From the NCBI GenBank assembly GCA_019828595.1, contig JAHQRK010000002.1, positions 2,542,001 through 2,606,000 on the forward strand: a stretch of DNA of 64,000 nucleotides, written 5' to 3'. The notes below the pieces were generated by a model. It saw only the letters and a list, made by a program, of their open reading frames with translations. It was not told where the DNA came from and made no database searches. Of the stretch, positions 11,099 through 23,083 are shown in pieces; the stretch's first letter is position 1; each line of letters starts with the position of its first letter. A program made the position numbers and the translations under genes. Source of the stretch: Aphanomyces cochlioides. Lineage: Eukaryota > Oomycota > Saprolegniomycetes > Saprolegniales > Verrucalvaceae.

Positions 11099-11480
11099 GT
11101 GCTCGTGAACACGCGCCCACACCTCGCACTGATCGACACCGGAGCGGCGGTCAGCATACTCAGCGAAGCTAGCTGGCGGCTCCTCGGGTCACCCACCCTT
11201 CAGGCCCCCGATTCGGAGCTGCATTCGGTCGAACAGCGACCTCTACGAGTTCTCGGCCGCACCCTCTCACGATCTTCATCGGAGGTCTGACGGTAGAGTT
11301 CCCTCTCTGGGTGATGTCCGACACCATCACGGACTGCATCATCGGGGTAAACCTCTTACGCCGCCTACGAGCATCAATCAATCTCGAGACCAACCAGCTC
11401 CTCATCCCGGGCTCCTCGGGCCCGATCTCGCTATCACCTCTACCCTCTCCTCCGGAGACACCCCCGCAAACTCCTTATAT
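11099..11480 (+). pseudogene. Gypsy aspartic protease, frameshifted
   Basis: The frame starting near 11099 contains the retroviral-type protease active site, HLALIDTGAAVSILSE. A stop at about 11288 ends it. The rest of the fold continues in another frame (VEFPLWVMSDTITDCIIGVNLL, with the family's characteristic IIG motif in flap/hydrophobic position) to about 11480. The enzyme would process the Gag-Pol precursor. The frameshift makes it inactive. It lies between the spacer ORF and RT, as expected for Ty3/gypsy. Confidence 0.8.
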
Positions 11481-11501
11481 CTGCCTGTAAAGCGCCTCAA
11501 A

Positions 11502-12822
11502 TTGGCTGCCCGATCGTGCTGCATGGTACAATGTTCACTTCTGACCCCGATTCCCCGCCACGGTACAATACTCGTCGAACCGATCGCCAGCTCACCGATC
11601 CAAGTGACCCGCTCTCTTAACCAACCTCAGGAAACGCTGACATGGGTCCAGATCCGCAATGCGGGAGATTCACCCCTCACTTGCACACCTGGAGAACCGA
11701 TCGGAACGTTTACACTACTACCTCCCGACTTTGAGGAACTCGGCCACCCTAGCGACTATCACGACACCGATCGTGCCACAAACACCACCCCGCAGGCTAG
11801 CGAGTTACCCACAGAAGCCCCTTCCGCAACCCCGCTCTCGCAGCACGTCTACCCGAACTACGTCGCGTCCGTACATTCTACGCCGGTCCTCAATGAACTC
11901 CCGATCAACTGGGAAGGCTCCACTTTGAACCCCACACAACGCGAGATGCTGCGAAAGGTCCTCCTTCAACATGACATATTTATCACCACATCAAAAGCAC
12001 CGGGTCGTACCGGTCTGGTGAAATGCTACATCAACACCGGCTCGGCTCATCCTATTAAACAAGCACCCTATCGAGTGTCACAGAGGGAGGGCGAGATTAT
12101 GGAAGCCGAGATACAACAATACCTTGAACTCGGCCTCATACAGCCGTCCACAAGCCCCTGGCCAGCCCAGTGTTGATGATCCGAAAGCCCGATGGCTCGA
12201 TCAGATTCTGTATAGACTACCGACGACTTAACGAGGTTACGATCAAGGACAGCTACCCTTTACCCCGCATAGACGATCTCCTCGATGTCCTCGGTAAAGC
12301 GAAATAGTTTTCGACCATGGATGTCGCGTCTGGCTACTGGAATGTTCGCATGGAAGAAGACAGCATCCCGAAGACGGCTTTCACCTGCTAATTCGGCCTT
12401 TACGAATGGCTCGTTAGGCCATTCGGGCTCTGTAACGCGGTACCACAGTTCGAACGCCTAATGGAACATGTCTTACGCGATCACATCTGGCGATCGTGTC
12501 TCGTATACCTCGATGACGTCATCGTCTACAGCGACAATTTCACATCACACCTCGCCCGAGTCAATGATGTCCTCTGCTGTTTCGCCCGAGCGGGTTTCAA
12601 ACTCAAGATGTCGAAGTGCCACTGGGGCAAATCATCAGTCGCCTTCCTGGGACACATAGTCACCCCCGCCGGCATACTACCCAACCCCGAGAAGGTCAAA
12701 TCGGTCCTCAAGATCCGCGCGTTGCGAAACGTAGCTGAAGTACGAGCATTCCTTGGTCTCGCAGGATACTTCCGCCGCTTCATCAAAGGCTTCGCGGCGA
12801 TCGCTAACCCCCAAACCCCCGC
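11502..12822 (+). pseudogene. Gypsy reverse transcriptase with in-frame stops
   Basis: RT sequence begins around 11900 (INTGSAHPIKQAPYRVSQRE, then [10 protein letters not shown]). A shift near 12170 leads into [20 protein letters not shown]. Two premature stops follow, at about 12307 (where KYFSTMDV would be expected) and about 12388 (in FTCKFGLYEW). The catalytic box YLDDVIVYSDN is intact near 12508, followed by the thumb motif NVAEVRAFLGLAGYFRRFI. The connection and RNase H domains that should come next are absent: within about 25 bp the sequence moves to integrase. The segment 11502-11890 is open but unassigned. This is a clear gypsy RT pseudogene. Confidence 0.9.
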
Positions 12823-12837
12823 CGGGTACTTCAACTC

Positions 12838-13898
12838 TGTCACGACTCGCCTCTCGCGGGACATTTCGGGGTGGCGCGCACGATCGACCGTGTTCGGCGC
12901 GTGTCATACTGGCTCGGCTGGCGATCCGACGTACATGAGTACTGTCGAGTTTGCGTCCGCTGTGGGGCCGCAAAAGGATCTCGCCCCTGGCGCCAAGGTC
13001 GACTTCAACGCATGCCGGTCTACCTCCTCCGCGGAACCTTCAACTTTCTCGTCGTCGACGCTCTCGGGCCATTCCCGATCACCCCGCGCGAGAACCGATA
13101 CGTGCTCATATTTATCGACTACTTCACGCGCTGGCCGGAAGCCTTCGCGGTACCCGATCTCAAAACATCCACCTTCACACGCGTCTTGTCGACGAAGTAC
13201 TCTGCCGATATGGCGTACCCGAACGCGTACTCTCCGATCGCGGGACTAACTTTGTCTCCGAACTCGCGCATTCCATGTATACGGTGCTTGGGATCGACAA
13301 ACTCTCCAGTGCGGCCGGGCACCCGCAGAGCCAAGGACTTGTCGAGCGCTTCAACTCCACGCTCGCCACCATGCTCAAAATGTACGTAAACTCCGTCCAA
13401 ACCGACTGGGATCTCTATCTCCCGCGACTCCTCTGGGCCTACCGCACGGCCTACCACGAGACCCTCGGCGACACGCCTTACTTTTGTCTGTTCGGGCGCG
13501 ATCCGATCTCACCGCTTCACCTTACCTTCCTTAATTAAGACCCTCCATGGCGATCGGACGACCTGCCCCAATGGCGCCGCCAACAAAGCTTGTGGTTCCT
13601 GGCCACCCGACGCCTTGTCGAATCTCAACTCATCAAAGGGCAAAATCGCGACCAACGACAGTCGAACCAGCGCCCGATCGAAATCCAACCAGCCGACTCG
13701 GTATGGGTGTATCAATACTTCCGTAAGTGACGACACGAGAACGACACCCGCATTTCCAAACTCGCGTACCATTGGCATGGCCCCTATCGCGTCCTCTCCA
13801 GACAAGGCTCTAACACATACCGCGTCTACCACCCACACTACCAGATCGCGACTTCCCTGTCAACGTCGATCGCCTGAAACCCTTCCAAGGTTACTGGT
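12838..13898 (+). pseudogene. Gypsy integrase, frameshifted; tail continues at 23084
   Basis: The zinc-binding region is readable from about 12857 (GHFGVARTIDRVRR, then a CRVCVRCGAAKG pair of cysteines). The DDE core follows: first Asp in NFLVVDALGPF, second in VLSDRGTNFVSE in a shifted frame, and Glu in SQGLVERFNSTL. The tail near 13760 has the WHGPYRVLS motif in yet another frame. The last bases before the LINE encode NVDRLKPFQGYW. At 23084 the same frame resumes and ends with a stop at 23347-23349, about 88 codons later. Integrase inserts the cDNA; this copy is dead through frameshifts and the LINE. Confidence 0.88.
13882..13898. repeat. LINE target-site duplication, left copy (17 bp)
   Basis: CTTCCAAGGTTACTGGT occurs here and again at 23067-23083, bracketing the LINE exactly. 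Both copies lie in the gypsy integrase tail, and removing the LINE plus one copy restores one continuous reading frame. Confidence 0.93.
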
Positions 13899-16316
13899 TA
13901 ACTGAGTATATTAAAGAATTAATATGGCCCAAAACGACCGCAAACTAGACTTTCGATTTTGGCTTCATAGGTCGCATAATAAATATGTGTTGCGAAATGT
14001 GACCTTGGAAGGTTCTTGTGGAAAATCGTCCAGTGTTGCTTACCCGAAATAGACTTGGGTGTGGGGTAATTTGGAGGGACCATGGCAGAAAGAAAATGTT
14101 GTAAGGCGATTCAGACTGTGAAAAAATTCAACAGTACAGAGAAGAGGCATACAAGCAACTTTCTTTTCATGACCATCTTGATCCGAGTTGATGGTGGCGA
14201 GATACAAGGCAATTTCGGGTTGACCGTGGAGGACTTGAAAATTTGTATACAAAAGTCTTGATAAAAATTCCAAGTGGAGGTACGCAGTGAAAAAGGCCAA
14301 GTAAATAAAAGCTTGAGTTGGGGTCGATCCATGAATAAATAAATCGACAGGAGAGGAAGGCCAAAAATTGCCAAAAGGGTCGAGACAGAATAAAATCAGG
14401 CCTAGAGGAAATAAATTGGCAAGAGGTAGGAGCCCAAAAAATCCAAAAGAGGTCATGGCCAATTTAATTCGACCTCAGGAGGCCGAATTAAATCGCTGGA
14501 ACCATAGGAAAAGCTGGGTTTGAGAGAAAGGACCATCCAAGATAAAATGTTCTTGGACGATTTGACCAGCCAAAAAAATCAACGAGGTCGGTCGTTCCGT
14601 GACAAGCAAAGTTGTTTTCAGGAGCGTCTTCATCGGAGTTGATGGTGGCGAGATAGAGGGAAAATCCCTTGTGGGTTGGGCATTTGGAGAAAAACCTTCC
14701 ACAAATAATAAACCGGGTAAAATATTTGGGAGGTGCCATTTTGACATGCGCCATGCGCGGATAGGTCTCGAGCGCGAGCATCGTCGGAGCTGGATTTCGA
14801 ACGGCGCCACGGTCCATGGAGCCACTTGGCAGGATCGTAGCCACGATACGTACGAAGGATAGCGCACCATTAGAATCGCCATAGGTAGCGTGTAGCGGGA
14901 GAGCGCTAGCCAAAACCAGTGGTTTTTCCAATCGGGCGTCTCGGCTGCGCAACTTGAAGGAGTCATAACTTCCGAACGGCTACGAGATAGATAGCCCTAC
15001 TTGGTGTCCTCCATCAATGGAGGGTAGCAATGGATGCACCATATTAATAGGTGCATATAGAGTCGTGTAGCTGAAATGAGCTACGATGGTCGTTTTGGAG
15101 CCATATCGGCTCAAAATGGTTTGGAATCGGAAGTTGGGTTCCTGTGCTGCTATCATGGTGCTTGATAGCTCAAATCCATCGCGAGGACATTCTCGAGCCT
15201 CTCCAACTCAAAGTTGGACGATCGGAGTTGATTTGCATTCAGGAGCCATTCCGATGAGTTTTAGCCATTTCACCAAAAGTTGTCGGGGCGACGGCAAGTA
15301 GGTTCCAGGGCTTCAATCATCGCTCTTGATGGCTTAAAACACTCGTCTAGCCATGATAGGATGGAAAAGAGTCATAGCCGGTCGATTGGAAATGATTTGC
15401 GACCTGTAGCCGACTAAAAGGTGTTGTAGCCGGTGGATAGGGGTGGTTGACATTTTGGATTGAGGATTGCGAGCAAACCAGGATGTTTCAGGGCGTTCTA
15501 ACGCTTTGGCTAGTCGTAATAAGTGGTGGAGCCACCCACTAGATCCCTAGATGTCACTCAGTGACCGTAGGGAAAGCGTTCGAGTTGTCCTGGAGTTTCA
15601 CCGGTGTGGGTGACAGTCCAAAATGGGTTCGAGGTTTTGAACCATAGATCTGCAAATTGTGCTAGTTGGTGTCGGCATAGAGCTCGATTCAACTGAGGTA
15701 ACAAGCCACTAAACGTAGAAATCCACCCAGTAGGTCGAGAGAAATTTCACTTTTGGTGACGGGTTGAAACCGGTTCAAAATGGGTGTCACAGAGTCGAAT
15801 TTCCTTTCGAATTTTGTTTCGCGAGGTTTGAGCACTCGCAAACTGGCACATCTTGAGGAGGAGACATGGGAGAATCTTTTAGGCACCGTGGCGCAATTTT
15901 CCCGAACAAAAAGTGTGCACTCGATTTTGAGATTTCGCCCCCAGGGGGAGACGTCGTAACAATTGTCAAAGTGTTGTTGTGAGAGAACCACTGCGCTTTT
16001 TTGCAATCTAACGCTTGCGTTTGTCTGCTTGGGATGTCTAGCAACCCCGAAGACCATTAGAATGTCTGAAATGATCGTCAGGGCAATGCCAGGGTTGTCG
16101 ATAGTTTTGCCATTTTGGGTGAACGGATAAAGTCAAGTCGATTTTGTGAAGGACACGGCATGAGATAAAGTTACTTGGTGTGTTCATTGAGCTCTGTTAG
16201 CTGGGGCTAACGAACCATCAAACGCATGAAAAGGCCAAGTGGGTCGCAAGAAAATCCACTTTGAGTTCCCATTGATATGGGTGACTTTAGTGAAATGCTG
16301 CAATATAACATGCCTT
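13899..16316 (-). other. LINE 3' untranslated region with internal repeats
   Basis: About 2.4 kb without a credible gene. Two diverged copies of a ~200-bp unit lie about 455 bp apart (around 14060-14230 and 14510-14690), sharing GAGTTGATGGTGGCGAGATA and a GGACCAT...AAAATGTT stretch. The minus-strand frames there repeat the peptide ALYLATINSD or SLYLATINSD, which probably reflects the duplication rather than coding. A near-palindrome lies at 14462-14493. The remainder, 15000-16316, has only short open frames. Confidence 0.6.
14462..14493. repeat. 32-bp near-perfect palindrome
   Basis: ATTTAATTCGACCTC is followed by AGGAGGCCGAATTAAAT. The arms pair with two mismatched positions. It lies between the two diverged 3'-UTR repeat units of the LINE and could form a hairpin in its RNA. 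Confidence 0.8.
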
Positions 16317-17424
16317 TTAAGGTTCCAAGGTCTCGTTTTGAGATTGTGGTAAGATTTGGGCAGAGAACCACTCATTCTGGTGCAAACTATGAAGCACCGA
16401 TGTCAAGGAAACCTTCGTGGAGTCGTCCAAGGAGGCTCGATTGAGTTGGTACAGATGCCGCTTTATAATGTGTCCTGCTAATATGGATATCGTCATAGGT
16501 GTTTTGTTAGGCAAATCTGGACGGTAAATCCGGTCGCACCGAGTTTTCCATATAGTATACCAAATACAAGATAAAAAGATTGGCCACAGCAAATTAAATC
16601 CAGCTTGGAGGTCTTTGTCTTGGAGTGCTATAGGAGAGAAGAATATTTTTTCCATGGTAGTTGGCCAAGTAAAGTTAAGGGATCTGGCCATGGATTTAAA
16701 TGGACTCCAACATGCTCGAGTATATGGACAGTCCAAGATGAAATGTTTATACGTCTCCACTTCATGACAAAAAATACAAGTGTTCGGGATGTCGTCCGAG
16801 TACTTGAATTTGTATCGGAGAGGTAAGGCTCGAATAAGCAGTCGATATATGAAAGCACTATACGTTGGCAGAATAAATTTGGGCTGCCTGTAGAATGCGA
16901 CCATTTTAATATTTTCCTTGTGGGCATAAAAATCCGAGGGTACCAATAAATGAGCTGTGGGTAAAACCTCCTGAGCCGATTTGGATTTAAATTCATGAGT
17001 TAAATCATCCAAGGTGGCATCAATAAAGGGTAAAAAGCCATCTTTGAAATTTCCAGCCCAAGTAATTTCGGTAGCCGTTTGCCGATAAGGTGTAGGCTGA
17101 CGAAAGTTAATTTCTGTGTCCTCGGGTGGAGATGGTAGGATAGCTTTAAGTCTCCCGTGTAGAGCATACCACCATTTATGATCGGGAGTGGCTAAATGGC
17201 GTCTTGAGCATTGAGACTTAATCCAATCTAACAGGATTTTCCGATCCATAAGATTGCCATTTTCATCAAGTAGGTGGCGAACATGGGTAAAATTTAATTT
17301 TGCCAGTGATACAGCATAATCATAAGTCTTTGGATAGCAGTGTTCAAAGACAGTTTTCTCCAAGGGTAAGAATTGATTGTGCCAAAGTGGAAAATTTCCA
17401 TCGACTTGTACTGTGGGAAATTTT
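16317..17424 (-). pseudogene. LINE ORF2 C-terminal region with zf-RVT zinc finger
   Basis: This frame continues ORF2 beyond the RT domain but is shifted by one base relative to it near 17425. The first codon scored as a start (17363) is TTG; the frame is open upstream of it to about 17440, so this is not an independent gene. The diagnostic feature is CIFCHEVETYKHFILDCPY, a CCHC-type zinc-binding motif (zf-RVT) near the middle, followed by a helical tail. In LINEs this region binds the element's RNA. Stop at 16317. Confidence 0.8.
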
Positions 17425-19323
17425 TCACGGGGTTGGAGATATGGATAACCATAGTCGAGTAAATGCTGACCAGAGAGGTGGAACCTTATCTTGGTGTAAT
17501 ATGGCTTTGTACATACTAGAGTGTGGACTCATAAAAAGGAGATCGTAAAAATTTCCCCATGGACTGAAGGCTCTGGAGAGTAAATATTCTCCAATGGATA
17601 GCCATGCTGGCAATTTCGTTTGACCATTCGAGTTGTGAGGTGGTGCTAAGAGTAGCTTGAAGCATTTAAAGGTCATGACCCGGTGTAGTTTTGACCACCA
17701 GTGGGTAGACGATTTAAATCCGAGACCACCTTGTGCTTTGGGAAGGAAAATAATGTCCGAGTTGAATTGATGCAAATAACGTTGAGTCGAGTATGGATCA
17801 ATTGTATCGCCGTGAATAAATTGCTTGGCGACCTTGTCGAATAGTTTGGCATGTTCTTTGTCGATCGGAATAAATTGGAGTTGATACCAGAGCACAGGAA
17901 AACAAATTGACCTTAGGATTGTCACTTTTCCGGGTAGTGTTCGTGCTCGATAAGACCATAATTGTGTTCTTGTGACCAATTTCTCCAAGAGCGAATTTAA
18001 ACGTGTTGTGGCTGTGATGTTGGGAGAAATTAAAAGGCCCAACGATTTGGCAGGTTTGTCATCAGTAATAGCCAAGGGTGCCAGGTCTGGAGGTAAATTG
18101 GCATGGGTTAATAATTCTGTCTTGGAGAGATTTAATTTGAAACCAGAGACATCACAGAATTTTTTGACGATGTCGAGTTGGAGTTGCAACGTCGATGCAT
18201 TTTTGGAGTACAATTGGGAGTCGTCTGCATAATAGCTCCCGGTGTGAGTGTGATGACCAATGCGTATGCCCAAATCTTTTCTCTTGCGTATGGCTAAACA
18301 CATAGGTTCTAGCGCCAAGACAAATAATAGAGGTGATAATGGATCGCCTTGTAAAACACCACGTTGGATCTTAAATGGGTTGGATAAATGTCCATTGACA
18401 ATAATTCGTCCACGACGATTTGAATAAAGCACTTTGACCATGTTGAGAAAGGATGGTGGAAAATTAAATTCCTTCAGGGTTGCCAGTAAATAGGAATGGT
18501 TGACCCTATCAAAGGCTTTTTCAAAGTCCAAGAGGGCCACAATAGACTCGGAGGAATAAAACTTCATAAAGTGATTCAGGTCTTCCAAGCGCAGTAAATT
18601 GGTTTGGATTGACCGACCACGAATAAAACCTGTTTGATCCGGGTGGACTATCGACTGAATGATTCTCTGCATTCGTTCTGCAAGGACCATTGTGAGGATT
18701 TTCACGTCGATATTGACCAAGCTGATGGGACGGTAATTTTTTGGGAGTAGTTTGTCGTTCTTTTTGTACAGCAGTACAATTAGACTTGTCAATTGGGAGG
18801 GTGCCAAGTTGGAGTGGGAGTTGATTTGGTAATAGTACAGCATTTCCAAAGCCAGGGACCATTCATGGGGAAACATTTTCAAGATTTCGTAAGGCAATGA
18901 ATTTGGCCCAGGAGTTGAATTCCGTTTGGTGTGCTTAATGGCAAAATAAAATTCGTTTGCCGTGAGTGGAGCTCCAATAAATCTCTTGTCATCGATATTG
19001 AGTCGGCGAGATATCAGAGTTTTTAAATACTTGGCCATTCTTTCCTTGTCAACTGCCTCATGGTCGCCATACAGGTCAGAATAAAACTCGTGGAGTGTCG
19101 AGGAAATTGATTGTTGATCGGAAGCAATATTTCCATTGGACATTTTTAGTGCCTTGAAGGGAGATTTTTGTAAAGGGATAGTGCGAGGTGGTTTCAGGTA
19201 AAATTTGGTACACCTTTCCGCTTTCTCGAGATGAGTTTGCATAACAGTGTCTTCCCGAAGGACTTTTTTCCTGTCATGATACTCATGTATGGCAGCTTGA
19301 ATTGTTTTGATACGTGCCATCAA
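17425..19323 (-). pseudogene. LINE ORF2 reverse transcriptase domain
   Basis: This is a long open frame of 632 codons with all RT fingers and palm motifs: NYRPISLVNIDVKILT, QTGFIRGRSI, ALLDFEKAFDRV, GVLQGDPLSPLLF, and the catalytic YADD in GSYYADDSQLY. A thumb and linker follow. It synthesises cDNA by target-primed reverse transcription. Its N-terminus overlaps the endonuclease frame by 41 bp in another register, meaning one indel between the domains. A second indel near 17425 separates it from the zinc finger. The RT core itself is uninterrupted, so decay is moderate. Confidence 0.9.
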
Positions 19324-20437
19324 GGACGCACATGGGGGTGTTTTGGTAATCCCGAATCAATAAAGCCAAATCCATAGATAATTTCTTGAGTTGCCTTTGT
19401 TGATTTTCGACCAGCTCGTCGTGTAGGTATTTTAATTGATTTCGCATGTTGGTGATCATTGTGTCGAAATGTAGACCAACATTTGAGTTTAACTGGGTCT
19501 TGGTAAGGAAGGTTTCAAGTTGACGAGAGATAATTAATTTGGCCTTGTCATTGTTGAGAACCCATTGTGGTGTTTTCCATGGACCAGGTCCCATTGATAC
19601 TGCTGGACGTTTGGTCAATAATTTGCAGGGAGTGTGGTCAGCATGAGGAATTAGTTCCAGGTGACGAAATTTAAGATGACGTAGGGATGCCATAGCAGAT
19701 GAGATGAAAATATAGTCAAGCCGATTGACAAATTTTGGACTTGTGAAAGCACGTTTCAGTGGATTTTGTTGACGAAAAATGTCAACGAGGTGTAAATCTT
19801 GTAGCCATAGATTGAGTTCATATGAGCCATGGGTCGCATGAGTCGAAGGACGGCATGAATCTAATGTTGGGGAGAAAATAACGTTAAAGTCGCCACCAAC
19901 AATATGAAAAGCTTCGGGTGGAAAATCGCGAGGCAGATCATTAAAAAATCCACACGGACGTGATAGTCGTACGGAGCATAGATGTTGTGAATAAAAACCG
20001 GGATATTGTCCAGAGTGGCCGATATAAGTAAATAACGACCACGGAGGAGAGGTTTGTCCCAAGAGTGGTTTAAATTGGTGCAATTGTCCAGAGGGCAATC
20101 AGGATGAATAAATGTGGCAAGGCCTCCAGTAGGATGAGAGGTATTGCTGATGGAATAAATTGGCTCCTCGTAGAAGAAAGTGCCTTGTTGGTTGGTATGT
20201 TTTTTTCCAGTAGAAATTGATTTTGCCATGGTCGCTGGGGTAAGGCAGTCGAGTTTCTTGGATAAGTGAGATAGATGTTTTGAGGAGAAAGTTCTTGAGA
20301 AGGTGGTGGAAAGAATTGGAGAGACCATTTGTGTTGAGAGAAAACAAGCTAATATCCCAGTCGATAATGGGTTGTGGTAGCGCGTTAATTGGGTCACGGT
20401 CATGATTAATATTTGGGTTTTGATTTTTTGACTTCAA
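19283..20437 (-). pseudogene. LINE ORF2 AP-type endonuclease, split over three frames
   Basis: The endonuclease reads in one frame at 20437-~20215 (SLFSLNTNG and SLIQETRL, the metal-binding Asn and Glu). A second frame follows to about 19950 (GGLATFIHPDC, PVFIHNIYAPYD), then a third to 19283 (HIVGGDFNVIF, RLDYIFIS and HADHTP, the catalytic Asp/Asn and His). These are the standard motifs of apurinic-type LINE endonucleases, which nick the target DNA. Two frameshifts disable it. The first ATG is at 20437, 66 nt after the end of ORF1. Confidence 0.85.
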
Positions 20438-20503
20438 GTCGTTGTGTTGGTTTGGGTCGGGGTGTGGTGATTGTGGTTTTAATTGATTTTGTGTGTTGGC
20501 GAG

Positions 20504-22986
20504 TCAATTGGAGTCTTCATTGTCACCATCGCCAGAGTCTTTGTATTCGAGTTCAGGAGCCTTTTCGTCCGGAAATAAAGTTAACAAGGCATCAGTATCC
20601 GAGTCAAAACACTTCGTAGGGTCAATTGTTTGGAGTGCCAGATCTTTCACAATATGGCTCAACTCTTCTTCAATTTTATGATGTTGCACCAGGTTTCCAG
20701 CAGCAGCAGGACTGGAAATTAATTTAATCAAGGAGGCGTCCGTGATTAAATTGCAATTGGGCCAACGGTGGACTTTGTCTTTCAGGCACAGATTGATATA
20801 CTAATCGTTCGTATAAGCTTCAGGTGCTCTGTTGGACAGAAATAGATCGATTGCTGCTAGAGATCTTCTCATGTGGTAGTCTTCGTCATTTGGACACAAA
20901 CTTTGGAATAGATTTGTGGGGCTGTAATTTTCAGGAGGAGGATGGCCATGCTGTTTTTGGTAGTACGAGGTAAATCGTTCTTCATCAATAGCTTGCATGG
21001 GATTTTCTCCAGCCATTAAACGTATAATTCCTCTCGAAGCAATTAAATTGGATGCGATTTTGCGAGATTTTGGGTCCATATAGATATTTCCAATAAAGCC
21101 AGGTTGGTTGAGGGTTTCATCATGAAATACCAATGGGTTGGTGGATTCATTCAGTTTTTTCTTCAGCTCTGTGATGTAGAGGCTGGAATTTTTTGGGGTA
21201 TCGTTGATTTTGGGGACGAAGCAGGACGTTTTTTGGGTGTGTCGGTAGAAACGATATCGAGATGGAATCGAGGAACCGTTGTGCCTGGTGTTGTCACGTC
21301 AGAGTCGTCTGAACTGAGGATAGCGAATCGATTTTGTGTTGGAATCGAGGTAGCTGATATTTTGTATTGGGGACCTTGAATAAAACCGGCTCGAGTTGGT
21401 TTAAATTCGTCCTGGGATAAATTGGGTTTGTCTGTGAGAATAATATTATTCTCGCTCGAGCCCTTGGGTGATTGTGGAGGATTTAATATCTTCTTGGGTT
21501 GAGCTACCATTTCTTCCTCTTCGATATTTGATTTCTCCTCTTGTTCCATGTCCACATCGCTTGACAGGTCGACAAAATTTTCCTTGTCATTTTGATTTTC
21601 CTTGGGATCGGCATTAGGGGAGTCGGAGTTTCCAGTTGTGCCAGTATTTTCCTTCGGGGTGTTGGGCGGTTGGTTTTCTGTCGATGGATTTTCGGGAGCA
21701 TCAGATTTTTCCTCTGTAGCGTTTTCCTCGACTTGGTCTGTATTCTTTTTAACGTCGTCTTTTTGTTTGGCTTTTCCAGTCTAGCCTGAACACTGGGAGG
21801 GACCGTTTGATTGAGGGACCGAATTTTATGTTGAAAAACATAAACTTGGTTTTGGATCTCGATTTCTCTCAGAGGCTCGCCTCCATCATCTGGTACCAAT
21901 GCCAAAGGAGGAGTTTCGGAGTCAAAAAGGACTCGAAATTGGGTCGAGCGTAATAAATTGTCAGTACTGGGGTTAAAACCAACAATGACGCAGTGAGTGG
22001 GCTCTTCCAACTTTTTCAAAATCGCTTTTTGAATATCGTAATCCACCAGGTTGTTGAAATTAATAAAATAAAGTTTCGAGTGGGGAGAATATTCAGGCAC
22101 AGTAAATTCTTGTTTTCCCAGACGAAGGGAGGTTCCACAAGTTTTGCGCAATAAATCATCGTCATAAAACGTCAAAGAGAGAGTAGTCGGTTTTTCTTGT
22201 GGAACAGAATTTCCTTGAATTTCGGTTCCCAAAGCGTACCCGGGTTCTGGGTAATTAAATTCGCTCGGATTTGGTAGTCCTTGACTTGACGGAAAGCTTC
22301 TCCCAGAGGAATGTCCACAGTGCAAGCCTTCGAGGATGGAGTTTTCAAGATGTCTTCAATGAATTCATCCATAGCAGTAGGGTTTTGGCGGAATTCTCGA
22401 GCTTGTCGAATTAATTCTTCCAATTCAGAGTCGTCAATGGGATGCCCACCAGTGTTGTGAACCAATTGGGTTTTCACATGACGGGCTCCTTCCCATACAT
22501 TATTTTTCTTCGAGTTGGTTTTTTTGCCTTCGTTGTTGGACGAAGCTTGTTTTTTGGGGTTGGAGGGTTTGTCCCAGCTTTGGAGGGATTTTTCAAATTA
22601 GGTAAAACTCGTCCTTGAGGGGTGCCGTCAGGATGGGTAATATTCTCCCCAGGCTTGTCAGAATCTTGGGGTAATTTGCCACTATTGGCGTCAGAGGCAG
22701 GTTTTTCGTTGGAACCATTAATTTCCATATCAATTCCTGCATCATCGGATCCATTTTTTTTGTCCATATTTGGACCAGTGTCACCACCTAAGTCAACACC
22801 ATCTTGGTTGGAAACATTTTCCCTACGAAGAGAGTCGGCCGCAGCGGCGCTGTTCCTAGAGGAAGGAGGTTTTTCAATGGCTTCTCGGCTCGGACCGGGC
22901 GTCGCTTGGCTAGGGTCAGGCGTCGATTCACGTTGAGCGAATCGAGACACCGTCGAAAGGATGATTTTTTTCGCGCTAGAGGTCAT
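20504..22986 (-). pseudogene. LINE ORF1 (gag-like RNA-binding protein), frameshifted
   Basis: It starts at ATG 22986 and passes through at least five frames (22986-22474, 22477-22172, 22325-21504, 21555-21163, 21133-20801, 20731-20504), about 830 codons in all. The N-terminal third is low-complexity, rich in Ser, Pro, Asn, Asp and Lys. A globular middle (TTLSLTFYDDDLLRKT to FRVLFDSETPPL) resembles the RRM or DUF4283-like core common in LINE ORF1 proteins, though I am not certain. A basic and acidic tail follows. No CCHC knuckle is visible. ORF1 normally binds LINE RNA in the RNP. Confidence 0.68.
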
Positions 22987-23066
22987 GACGTTGTCGAAAG
23001 CACCTAAAAAGCAAGATCTTCCGTTGGGGGCTGTGGTAGTTTAACCTACAAAGCAAAAACGAAAGT

Positions 23067-23083
23067 CTTCCAAGGTTACTGGT
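23067..23083. repeat. LINE target-site duplication, right copy (17 bp)
   Basis: Perfect match to 13882-13898. The gypsy integrase tail continues directly afterwards as SRPYDEDIPDRL. Confidence 0.93.

Larger units (their letters stand above)
13899..23066 (-). mobile_element. Full-length but decayed LINE (non-LTR retrotransposon)
   Basis: The element lies on the minus strand: a short 5' leader of about 80 nt, ORF1 (22986-20504), a ~66-nt gap, ORF2 (20437-16317) with AP-type endonuclease, reverse transcriptase and a terminal zinc finger, then a long untranslated 3' part to 13899. A 17-bp target duplication flanks it. No poly(A) is seen at the 3' end, which terminates in an AT-rich stretch. Domain order resembles the L1/Tx1 group. 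Both ORFs have several frameshifts. Its composition is AT-richer than the gypsy host and it lacks the GATCG signature. Confidence 0.9.

Noticed and set aside
14860..14990. GC-rich segment resembling a tRNA-derived SINE
   Set aside because: I could not place A and B boxes or a cloverleaf; it is treated as part of the LINE 3' region.
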